Shown here one piece after another: positions 22,017 through 32,474 of a stretch of 64,000 nucleotides of DNA. The notes beneath the pieces are model-generated. The model was not told the DNA's origin. It searched no databases and saw nothing but the letters and a program-made list of their open reading frames with translations. The position numbers and the translations under genes were made by a program. The stretch lies in the NCBI GenBank assembly GCA_019426215.1, contig CM033408.1:23008375-23072374 (forward strand), read 5' to 3'. The first letter of the stretch is position 1. Every line of letters begins with the position of its first letter. Source of the DNA: Buddleja alternifolia (lineage: Eukaryota; Streptophyta; Magnoliopsida; Lamiales; Scrophulariaceae).

Positions 22017-22170
22017 CGGGTACCCGATCAGGTAATTCAGGTACGAACACCCGACTCGATACTCGATCCGAACTTATGTATTGAACTCATGTATACACGA
22101 TACCCGAATTTTAAAAAAAAAAAAAATACCTATCCGAAATACTTGAACCCGATTGGGTCGGGTGGGTACC
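22017..22170. repeat. CGGGTACCCGA-rich block
   Basis: Contains repeated GGGTACCCGATCxGGT, CGATACTCGATCCGAAC and CCGAAxTACCTGAACCCGA words in both orientations, giving a foldback-like segment. The same block is at 54138-54300 and 57391-57560. It marks the second half of each tandem unit. Confidence 0.75.
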
Positions 22171-23936
22171 CGAAAACCTAATCCAAATGACCATTACGTA
22201 GTAGAACAAATTTTTTTTTTACAAAATTGGACAAAAAGATAAAATTTAGAAATAGGATAAAGAGCTGGAAAAAAAAAAGAACAATTGTTCAAAAATAGTA
22301 AATAATTAAATAGTGCTTTCTTGTAAGAGGACTATATGCACTCTTAAATAGTAAAATTAGTTTCGCATTACAACAACCATTAAAAACTTTCTATTGCATT
22401 CACAAAACTCAAAATTGTACAAAAAATTAGAATTTGAGTGAATATGTGCAATGTGGAGTTGATGGTGGTTTTCAAAAATATTATGAAAATATTGATATCC
22501 TAGATGCTTTTAATTATTTGGTTGCTTATAGTAATTTTAAAAACAAAGAAACTCAAGCTTAGTGATAATTAAAAGAATAATGAGAATACCTTAGCAAATA
22601 TCAGAAAGATGAGCCCTTGATATTCCAAGCTTAAATAGCAAATAAAAATACAAAAGGTGAGAACAAATTATGAAGCAATCATAATCACTTACATAATCAA
22701 ATTTAAGATCCAAAATATTAAAAAGATAAAAAACATACTTGAATGAGAAGAATGATTTACACGTACCTTAGGATTGTAAAGGAAAAAATAAAATAAAAAA
22801 ATGTCAAAAAAATCAGATAAGTTTTTTATGAATAATCCAAGCGACAATATGATTATATAAAAAGTAAAATAAAAGATGGTGAACGATTCATGCATAACAA
22901 AAAATGTAAAAGAAAATATGACATCTATTATATTAGAGAAGATAGATAATAAACATAAGTTTATACCTTCGAAAAATCTGGTTTTCTTCTTCGCTCAGCG
23001 TTAAGCTAAATTAGTTATGATGAATTTTATGAATTAAAACTTTCTTATAAGGTTTTTTTCTTCATGCAATCCGAGATTTAACACTTTCATTAACCTCTGT
23101 TATGTGAACGTGATTGAAAAAGAATGAGAATATTATTGGCTTGAAAAGTGGAGGATTTTGGAAACAAAATCAAGGAATAATTATTTTCTTTGCAATGTTC
23201 AAGGAATTCTCGTCGATAAACACAATTTGAAATTTGAAATTGTTATCAATATTACGTTTTCAGCCAACCAATTTAATATTATCATTAAGCAAGTTATAGA
23301 TTTTGGGAATGAGATGATATGATATAAATTTGGGAGTAAATTTTGGTCTTTCCATTTTCAAAGCAAATCATAAGCAAAGTATTGGGATGAAAGTTGCGCT
23401 TCCCATTTCGGTCGCAATGATCAATCAGTGTTAACTGGGCGATTTGAGTATAATAATTAATAGCAACCAATAAGAATTTTTCTATGGAATAAAAAAACTC
23501 AAAATTCTAGAAAATTAAGATTTTGAGTTCAATTAAGTCAAAATTAGTCAAACACTGGTTTGCTATAATATATACTAGTATGTAACCCGTACTATACACG
23601 GCCAATATTAATTTAAAAATAAGTTAGGAAAAATGCTATCATTTTTTAGAATCAAATTAAATAATTTGATTATTTTTATTTGATAAAGTTGAAAACACTC
23701 TGCACAAATATCTAGGTACATCACAATTACGAAGAATATATACACACATATATATATCGAAAATAATTAGAGTGCATTTCTGATGACCAGATCATTATGA
23801 CGTACAAAAATTCAGCTTATAGTTAATCTGATTTCTTAGTAAAAACATTCTTTGCTCAATTGTACTCAATACTTTGTAAGATATTCACGTTGTAAAGGAC
23901 TCAAAATAGTTGCTACATAATTTAAAATTCTATTAT

Positions 23937-24440
23937 GAGAACATTGCACTTTTGGTCCCACAATATATGTAGGTGAGTACTGTTAGTCCCAAAGTTCACG
24001 GGACTTACACATTTGGTCCCACAGGATGAAAAAATGTTACACTTTTGGTTTGCTCCGTCTATTTTAGACGGAATTGAGCGCGTGCACCTCACGTTGCCGT
24101 TAGTGGTGAGCTGACTGTTGGTGGGGCCAAATGTGCAAGTCTTGTAAACTCTGAGACTAATATTGCTCACCTGCATATATTGTGGGACCAAAAGTGCAAT
24201 TTTCTCTTTTAATTAAATAAAGATTTTTTTTTATCTTCGGCTCATTTTTCTCCCTTTTTCGAGCATTTTTTGGCTTCGACTTAAACATAAAAATTGTAGA
24301 TTTTCAAATAAATTTTGTAACCACACAAGAATGGGCTCATTTCGATGCCCCGGTGAAAAAATAGGACAAAGCAAAAAACAATATTAGAGCAATTTTTTTA
24401 AGAAAATAATGACTTTTTTTTTAAAGAAAATCTACAATTT
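23937..24440. repeat. Left arm of the foldback element
   Basis: An outer palindromic part (23937-24208) begins and ends with TTGCACTTTTGGTCCCAC in opposite orientation and could be a MITE in its own right. The inner part (24209-24440) carries one inverted and one direct piece of the 190-bp repeat. Confidence 0.7.
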
Positions 24441-24445
24441 ATATG

Positions 24446-26131
24446 TGATAGGAAATTTCATGTTAAGATTTTAATGATGACAATTACGAATTTTGTTAGA
24501 CCCCAAAGTTATGTATGCTTAAATTTCATAGATACTTGTATAAGCGTTTGAACATTAGAAATGTATAGGCTCTATTTTATTTTCTACTTTTGACATTCTT
24601 AGATCAAGAAGTCGGTTAGATTAAGCGTTTGATACTTTCTGAGTGAGCTTATCAAAACGGCGAAATCGGAAGACTTCAAGCGTCCAAGAAATCAATAGTG
24701 AATGAAGTTTGAAGAAGTTTACTCTAAGCGCCTGACATGTTCTGAGTGAGGTGTTATGTAACAAAGACTGAAGTCTCAAGCGTCTACACTTCTAAATGAA
24801 GTCTGAAGACTTTTCCAAGCGTCCAAACATTAAATAGTCCTCCAGATTAAATGGAACTTTCAGCTCATGAATGAAACGTCTATCAAATGACAAACATTCT
24901 CCTGAAGCATCAGATCAGAAGGAGTTTAATGCAAATATTCTTAGAGCATTAAAATCCAACGGGCATTTATTTCAAATGCATTAAATGCTGATAAGAGCAT
25001 TAAATGTGATAAGCACTTTCAGACGTACGGAGAAGTCACCCTATTGGACTGTCAACTATTCAAAGACTGCAGCACCAACTTTTGTGCAGCAAATTTTCAG
25101 GATAAAGGACAAAAGTTGTTCACTCGCGGAAGTGAGAGACACGCGCCCTTGCATGTGTCAAACGGACACTTTTTCCAAAAATGCCTATAAATAGAACTTC
25201 AACAACAAGCCAAACACAGAGAGAACAATTATCAAGCCAAATTGCTATTGCATTGAAGTCTCATTCCTTAAACTCTCAGAAAAGCCAGAATACTCAAGAA
25301 AACATTCTCTTTGCTTTTCATCAAATCCTGAGACAGTCAACCCAATATCTCAAACATTCTTTTCGGAGAAAGTACACTACTACTGAGATATTTCCAATTG
25401 TTTGAACTTCATCAAAATCAAACAAACCCTTTTAGAAAAACCCTTATCCAAGCCTCGCGATCTGTGTGAAGTCGAAGTTGGATACTTGCCATATTTCTGG
25501 GTGAAAGAAGCAGGGGGATTGAAGTGATTTGGAGCAGAAATCTGTGTGATCAAGGAGCTCAAGTCATCGACATCCATCTCTCCCTAATTTGTAGAAGATT
25601 CTGTGTGATTCTTTGAGAATCATTTTAGTGGATTGCCTCCAAGTGTTCGAGGAGAAGAAGGACGTAGTTGGGATTACACCACCCAACGAACCTTACAAAT
25701 ATTGTGTCATTTACTTTTCAGTCAATTCTTTTATCTATCATATCATTGCATAAATTGATTAAGTAAAACACAATCGAACGCTAAGCACTAAGAAACTTTC
25801 TGTGACGCTAAAGCTTTTAAAAGAAGGCTACAAAAATCATTCCGCTGTGCTAACACTGATCAAAGAAGTGAACGCTCAAACCTACTCGGTTAAAGTATTC
25901 AATTCTTGAAATCTAAGTTAACTTTATAAAAACAGTCTTCATTAGACGCTTCACCAAAGCGCCTATATTTTAAGTGAACGTTTAACTCAAGCGTTAGACT
26001 CTTCAAGTGTCTACTTTTTCAAGCGTCCAAAAATAATTTCAGTACGAAATCTTTTGAAGTCGAAAAAGACTTCAGGGTCTATTCAACCCCCCCCCCTTCT
26101 AGACCCTTTCGTATGCCACTTGGGACCAACA
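24446..26131 (+). repeat. 5' LTR of the SIRE-type element
   Basis: 1,686 bp. A TATA box CTATAAATAG is at 25185-25194, so transcription would start about 25215-25225, giving U3 of about 770 bp. A C-tract lies at 26089-26097, close to the end. It contains more than a dozen AAGCGTC/AAGCGCC-type words on either strand. Confidence 0.95.
25185..25194 (+). promoter_or_regulatory. TATA box in the 5' LTR
   Basis: CTATAAATAG followed about 30 bases later by AAACACAGAGAGAACA, a plausible initiation region. In the 3' LTR the same site reads CTATAAACAG (near 37591), a single T-to-C change. Confidence 0.7.
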
Positions 26132-26133
26132 AG

Positions 26134-26147
26134 TGGTATCAGAGTGG
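26134..26147 (+). other. Primer binding site (initiator Met tRNA)
   Basis: TGGTATCAGAGTGG begins 2 bases after the LTR end. The first 11 bases equal the standard copia site. Confidence 0.9.
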
Positions 26148-26229
26148 TTAAAGTTGAAATTTTAAAAATTTCCAAGCATAACTGCTTGTTTAGATCCTTT
26201 TTCAAACTTAATTGCTTTAGATTTTAAAC

Positions 26230-27681
26230 ATGGCATTTGCTGAAGTTCCCAAACTGACTGAATCAAATTTTGACACATGGAAAGTCAAAGCATTTACATA
26301 TCTCTGTTCATGTGATGATGACATGTGTGATATTATTTCAGATGGGCCAATCAAAATATACAAAGTTATCACAAGAGCGCCCGGAGCCACGGAAGAAACT
26401 CCCGATGGTTACGTTGAGAAACCAAAACAAGAATGGTCTCCAGATGAGCGTCGAAGAGCTAATTTGGACAATGTTGGTCGTAACGCTCTATATACGGCTA
26501 TTGGTGATAATGACAACTTATTTAACAAGATCAAGTCTTGCAAAACCACTAAAGAAATATGGGATAAGTTGGCTACAATTTGTGGTGGTTCAGCTCAAAT
26601 CAAAGAAAACAAACTTTCCATTGCCAAGGAAAAGTTTAACGGATTTAAGATGCTACCCAATGAAACTTTAGAGCAATTGGATATAAGACTTACAACTCTA
26701 GTTACAGAACTTACATCGTTGGGAATGGAGTTACAGAATCGGGAAATGGTGGTTAAAATCTTTAGAAGCTTACCAAGTAAATTATTGATGAAGACAACCG
26801 CTATGAGAGAATCAAATATGTTGGATCTCCTAACTCCAGAAGACGCCTTTTCAGAGCTTAAAGCATTTGAGTTTGAGTTGAATTCTGCAAGTGATATTGT
26901 GAGTAGTCTAGTGATTGAATCTGGAGCGCTTATTGCATCAATCAAAGGTAAATCGGGTAATAAAGGAAAGAATTCAGATATCAATGAGGAAGAGGAGTTG
27001 GCTTTGCTGAATAGATTCAGGAAGTTCTTGAGATATGAAAAGAAAGGAAAAGGTTTCAATAATCAAGGACAAAGTTCATATCAAGCGCCTTCTCCTGTGC
27101 AACAACAGTTTCAAGCGCCTCAGTATTCTGTCTCTTCACCCTATGCGCCTGTTCAATACCAAGCGCCTACTCAAAATCCCTCAACTCCAGTAGTCTCAAA
27201 ACCACACACTGCAAGGTTAACAAATGAACAGAAGATGAAAACTAATCTTTGTTATAATTGCAAGAAACCAGGGCACTACCAGGTAAATTGTCCTTATCCA
27301 AACGTATCCAAGCCATCAAGGCAGGATTACTTGGATAGAAACCAATTCAGGAGCAACCTTCGTCAACAAGGTTTGCTAGCGGAATCAGAACCAACATCCG
27401 CACCTGAAGATTTAGAATCATCAGAAGAAAGTAGCGATGATGATGAGCCATTAGATGACTCAGCGCTCATATGTCTCATGGCCAGAGATGATGAAGCGTC
27501 TCCTGAGGTAATCAATGAATTATCTATTCCTCTTTCTTATGATGAATTACTTGACAAAGTCAAAGAATACTACAATGAATGTCAAGAAGCTGCCAAAATA
27601 TATCAAAATGATCTTGCTATTATCTCATCACTCACAAGAGATAAAGTGACGCTCAAAGCAGAGTTGCGAGTTCAGCAATAG
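26230..27681 (+). pseudogene. SIRE-type gag
   Basis: 483 codons from an ATG 82 bases past the primer site. Residues 5-230 form the copia gag (UBN2-like) with LTESNFDTWK, TTKEIWDKLA and ETLEQLDIRLTTLV. A linker with repeated QAP follows, then a zinc knuckle CYNCKKPGHYQVNC (CX2CX4HX4C, residues 340-353) and an acidic Ser/Glu/Asp-rich tail. It ends at an in-frame TAG (27679-27681) where CAG would read on. The same frame continues to 28443, so gag was originally longer and probably fused to pol. Confidence 0.9.
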
Positions 27682-28443
27682 TGCATTGAGAAGAACCAAT
27701 CGCTTGAGAGTGAAATTATTCAATTAAAAAGCGTTCTTGATATAATTGTCAAGAGAGAAGCTGATTTGATCGCTAGACTTGCTAAATCAGAGCAGCTCAT
27801 CTCATCATTATCAAAAGCTTCTAGAAAGTTGGATAATGTGACTGAAATAACTAGATTATTTGGTGAGAAGACCGGTTTAGGATGCGATAAACTCGGTAAA
27901 CAATCCAATCAATCTAATGTTATGGCAAACAACAAAGGAAAGGGTGTTATCTTTGTTGAAAAAGGTTCACAAGGTCAAACACAAAATGAACCAAGTGACA
28001 ATGGTAAGAGGCCAAATGAGAAAGTCAAAGCTAACTCAGGCAAGGGTAAGGCTAAGGCAAATGATTCACAAAGACAGGTTTATCCGAATGCTCAAAAGGA
28101 TAAAGATAAGACTGACCACTGTGAATCAAGCGCTAAGCATCCAGCACCAAAAGTGCAACCCAAGCCAGCGCCAAGGAAATACCAGCGTCAATATCCGAGA
28201 CAGTCAAGATCATATTATCGATACTATGATAATTATGATTATGACTATGATTATGACTACCACTATAATCGAGGATATTATTATACACCCAAAAAGCACA
28301 CACAACACGGTGTGAAACCCAAAAAGGCCAGTATTCCTACAATGAAGACTAGGCAAGTATGGGTTCCTAAAGTTCTAATTCAAACTAACAATGTTACAAA
28401 TGTTAAAGGACCCAAGCAACAATGGGTACCTAAACAGAAATAG
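27682..28443 (+). pseudogene. SIRE-type gag-pol linker, basic and Tyr/Asp-rich
   Basis: Continues the gag frame after the TAG. It is coiled-coil-like at first, then Lys/Asn/Gln-rich, then has a Tyr-Asp alternation (about 28216-28290, with YDYDYDYDY), and ends with repeated basic WVPK motifs. It stops at TAG 28441-28443, just before the protease in another frame. SIRE elements are known to have a long gag-protease linker; the Tyr/Asp tract is not something recognised. Confidence 0.75.
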
Positions 28444-28463
28444 AACTTCCCTTTTGATTGCAG

Positions 28464-30100
28464 GTGCCTAGAGCTAGAACCGATACATCTGTATGTTACT
28501 TTGATAGTGGATCGTCAAGGCACATGACTGGTTCCAAAGATCTTCTGATCAACTATCAAGCTGCCAATGGTCCTCAGGTCGTATTTGGTGACAACTCCAA
28601 AGGTAAAACCAAAGGTATAGGTATTGTGCATAGGGGGAACATCATGATAAGTGATGTTTATTATATTGAGGGTCTGAAGCACAATTTATTAAGCATAAGT
28701 CAATTTTGTATGACGCTAAGACTAAGTCTACTAAACTGAAAGGAAAAAGAACTAACAACGTATATTTAGTAGATTGGGGTTCAACACTTGATAACAACCC
28801 AACATGTTTTGTTGCTAAAAATGAATCTAAAATGGGTTGGTTATGGCATAGAAAAATGAATCACCTCAACTTTAAGACAATCTCTCAGCTAATAAGTCAA
28901 AATCTTGTAGAGGGATTACCAAATGGACCATTTCATAAGGATTGTCTTTGTGACGCTTGTCAAATGGGTAAACAAGTTAAATCATCGTTTAAGAGAAAAC
29001 CTCATCTATCTACCTCTAGAATACTTGAACTACTTCACATGGATTTGTTTGGACCTGTTCAAACGATCAGTGTAAGCGATAAGAAGTATACTTTGGTGAT
29101 AGTAGATGATTTCTCTCGATTTACTTGTGTGGAATTTCTTTCATCCAAAGATGAAACATGTGACAAGTTAACATTATTCGGCAACTTCAAATATTGAAAA
29201 ATCTTAAGGTTTCAAGAATAAGAAGCGATCACGGTACTGAGTTTACTAACAAGATTGTTGAGAAGTTTTGTGCAGAAAATGGAATACATCATGAGTATTC
29301 AGCTCCCAGAACTCCCCAACAAAATGGTGTTGCTGAGCGCCGGAACCGAACGCTTAAGGAAGCCGCTAGGACTATGTTAGCAGAATCCAAGCTCGCTCCT
29401 AGATTTTGGGCCGAAGCGATCAACACTGCCTGTTACACTCAAGACCATTGCATGATCAACAAACAGCATGGGAAAACTCCATATGAATTGTGGAAGGGAC
29501 GTAAGCCATATGTTTCATATTTTCACGTCTTTGGTTTTAAATATTTTATCCATAATAATAGATCCCAAAGCCTAAAGACTTTTGATCCTAAAGCGGATGA
29601 GGGAATCTTTCTAGGCTATGCTAAGAATGGAAAGAATTTTCGCATTCTTAATAAGATCAAATCAAAGGTTGAGGAATCTATTCATGTTGTTTTTGATGAT
29701 GCTAACCAAGAACCGAGTAAGGTTAATATAAATGATGTAGGAGTTGAAGATCTATGTCATCAAGCGTCTAAGATTACTATTGATGAAGATATTGACGACG
29801 ATGATGAGATTTCAGTGCCACCTCCTAAGATTACTCGTGAGATTACCCTAGATAATCATGTAAGAAATGCTGATGATCATGAAGAGAGTGATCCTCAAGA
29901 GCACACAAGGAATTGTGAACTTGGAGCGCCTACGCAAGAAGGTAGTCAAGCGTATGATCCTCAAGCGCCTGTTCAACCTCTTAACCCCTTCCAACCAGAC
30001 AGACTATGGCTGCGTGATCATCCACCTGAGCAGATTATTGGAGATATTGAAGCGCCTGTTAGGACTAGATCCGCTACGTTCAATGAGGCTATGTTCGCAA
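28464..30100 (+). pseudogene. SIRE-type protease and integrase
   Basis: Protease: YFDSGSSRHMTG (aspartic active site) then HNLLSISQ. Integrase: zinc-binding HRKMNHLNF...LCDACQMGKQ, then the core with DLFGPVQ, VDDFSRF, SDHGTEFTN and the glutamate in QQNGVAERRNRTLKEAARTML, then FGFKYFIHN and FDPKADEGIFLGY. The catalytic D-D-E set is readable. Frames change near 28710 and 29190, so the polyprotein is broken twice. Confidence 0.9.
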
Positions 30101-31630
30101 GCTTTCTATCTCAAATGGAACCTAAGAAAGTGGATGAAGCACTAAGCGACCCAAGTTGGATTGAAGCTATGCAAGAAGAGCTAAATCAGTTTGAACGAAA
30201 TAAGGTTTGGATGCTAGTACCAAGACCAACTCACCAAGGAGTTATTGGAACTAGATGAGTATATAGAAACAAGATGGATGAGAACGGCATTGTGACAAGA
30301 AACAAGGCCAGACTCGTAGCTCAAGGATATTGCCAAGAGGAGGGTATCGACTTTGATGAGACATACGTTCCTGTCGCTCGTCTTGAAGCAATCCGCATGT
30401 TTCTAGCGTATGCAGCGTTCAACAAGTTCATGGTGTATCAAATGGACGTGAAGAGTGCCTTCCTGAATGGTAAACTCCAAGAAGAAGTGTATGTGGAGCA
30501 ACCACCAGGATTCATCAACAATCATGGTAAGGGTATGGTTTACAAGCTAGACAAAGCACTTTATGGGCTTGAGCAAGCACCCTGAGCATGGTATGACACT
30601 CTCTCTATCTTTCTTATTGGTAAAGGCTTTTCAAAAGGCAGCGTTGATACAACGTTATTTAAAATTACCAATAACGAAGATATTCTCTTAGTCTAAATTT
30701 ACGTTGATGATATTATATTTGGCTTTATTAACAAGCGTCTGTGTGAGAAATTTTCAAAAATGATGCAAGAACAATTTGAAATGAGCATGATGGGTGAATT
30801 AACTTTCTTCTTAAGATTACAAGTTAAACAACTCCCTAATGGAATATTTATTAACCAAACTAAATATACACGAGATATGATTAAGAAATTTGGTATGGAA
30901 AATGCATCATATTCAAAAATTCCAATGAGCTAAACGCTTAAGTTAGATAAAGATGAAAGTGGAAAGAAAGTTGATATTACTAATTATAGAGGTATCATCG
31001 GTTCACTTCTTTATCTTACTGCCAGTAGACCTGATATTATGTTTTCGGTATGCATGTGTGCACGATTTCAAGCCGATCCTAAAGAGTCACACTTAATTGC
31101 TGCCAAGAAGATCCTTAAATACCTGAAAGGCACACAGAATGTGGGCTTATGGTATCCTAGGGATTCTCCTTTTGAACTAATTGGTTACTCAGATGCAGAT
31201 TTTGCAGGTTGCAAAATAGATCGTAAAAGCACTAGTGGTACTTGTCAATTTCTAGGTGATAGGTTAGTTTCATGGCATAGCAAGAAACAACAATCCATAG
31301 CTACCTCCACAGCCAAAGCTGAGTATGTAGCTGCAGGAAGTTGTTGTGCACAAGTATTATGGATGAGACAACAACTTAGAGATTATGGAATAATCCTAGG
31401 TCCAACCCCCATTCATTGTGATAACCAAAGCGCTCTAGCCATGACTCAAAACCCTGTTCTTCATTCCAGAATCAAACACATTGACATTAGATACCATTTT
31501 CTTCGTGACCACGTTCAAAAGAAAGATATCTCCATGCAAACAATTGGCAGATATCTTCACCAAAGCACTCAACGAACAACGTTTTCTCACTTTGAGAAGT
31601 GAATTAGGTATGATTGATTTAAACGCTTAA
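30101..31630 (+). pseudogene. SIRE-type reverse transcriptase and RNase H
   Basis: Mostly one frame: [73 protein letters not shown] (catalytic motif near 30700), GSLLYLTASRPDI, then RNase H with YSDADFAG, DRKSTSG, STAKAEYVA and HCDNQSA. In-frame stops are at 30256-30258, 30583-30585, and near 30694 and 30931. A frameshift near 31540 moves the end to the stop at 31628-31630 (the usual DIFTKAL ending is in that frame). The first three stops are single transitions from the expected Trp, Arg and Gln codons. Confidence 0.92.
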
Positions 31631-32474
31631 TCATTTTGCATCATATTTTATTAGACATATAATTTAGGGGGAATCCACTTAATTTGTGTCTCAAAGATTT
31701 TCCTAATTGGTACAAGTTATCAAATTTAGGGGAAATCTTAAAATTCTACTTAACCATATCTACAAGCGTCAATGATCAAATTTTCAGATGCATGATCATC
31801 AACGCTCAGTATTACATATGCATAAAATATTAGACGCTCAAACATAAAAGTCTTTTCAATCCTAAGCGTCTAATTTTCATACATAAAAGTCATATACCAA
31901 CAAGTGGTATCAGTTAAGCGTTGAATCAATTCCAATCAACTCTTAATATAAAAATACTTTCTTTACAAGCCATGCATAAAGTTTACAAACTTCCTTCGAA
32001 GTAGTGGGTAGACTCAAAAGTCTATTTTGTACTCTACTCGCACGCTTCTATCACATCAAACTGGCGGGTAATCAAAAGTTTCTTTTTCAAAATGACGGTT
32101 CAGAGACAGTACGTGTTTGTGTACGTGTCAGTGTACAAACAGGCGCGTGCGTCACACTCTGAAAATGCCAAACGTTTTAAAAAATTTAACTCGGATGTCA
32201 AATCTTTATATATGAGAATTACCAAATGTAACTTCTCTCTATTACACAAAACTCGCGTCCGCAGTTAATGAATTTATGGCTGAGATTCAAAAGTCGTTAC
32301 ACGTGTCTAAATCCTACAGAGACTAGAGAACACATGTTTCAAAAATTCTTTACTGTGTCATTTAAAATACAATTTCTCCAGAAAGACAATTCACTTTTAC
32401 TCAAACATATCTGCAAAATTTATTCTCTCTCTCTCAAAGCAAAAGAAAATCTCAGTTCATCTCTTTCACTAAAA
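31631..32474 (+). other. SIRE-type spacer between pol and the 3' frame
   Basis: No coding. It holds two PPT-like tracts (AATTTAGGGGGAA at 31661-31673 and AAATTTAGGGGAAA near 31717-31730) and an 18-base exact copy, at 31896-31913, of the junction of LTR end and primer site (26125-26142). The T/C-rich leader with CTCTCTCTC repeats near 32425 precedes the next ATG. Confidence 0.75.
31896..31913 (+). repeat. Internal copy of the LTR-end/primer-site junction
   Basis: ACCAACAAGTGGTATCAG is identical to 26125-26142, spanning the last LTR bases and first primer-site bases. Nothing else of the LTR is next to it. Confidence 0.8.

Larger units (their letters stand above)
17778..23573. repeat. Tandem repeat unit, copy 1 (with 1.55-kb insertion)
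   Basis: Begins ACTAGTATGTAACCCGT and is repeated head-to-tail at 23574 and 55703. Ordered blocks: a TGATGACC-GGTCATTATGACGTA segment (about 17978); a segment ending GTTCTGCCG (about 18235); GGCCAAGGGCTATTGTGAG (about 18273); the TATGGAAGAAAATGGATGG block (about 18815); an AT run at 20082. A second, diverged version of the first block follows at 21668, then the CGGGTACCCGA-rich block at 22017-22170, and a final AT-rich block to 23573. Length is 5,796 bp; removing the insertion at 20105-21652 leaves about 4.24 kb, equal to copy 2. No coding potential. The opening motif resembles sequences seen at ends of some plant Helitrons, but TC and CTRR termini were not found, so the class is open. Confidence 0.8.

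Noticed and set aside
17778..23573. Calling the tandem unit a Helitron
   Set aside because: The opening motif is suggestive, but TC start, 3' hairpin with CTRR and a Rep/helicase gene were not found.
26134..26147. tRNA gene remnants at TGGTATCAGAG and related sites
   Set aside because: These are primer sites next to LTRs; no cloverleaf or anticodon arm present.
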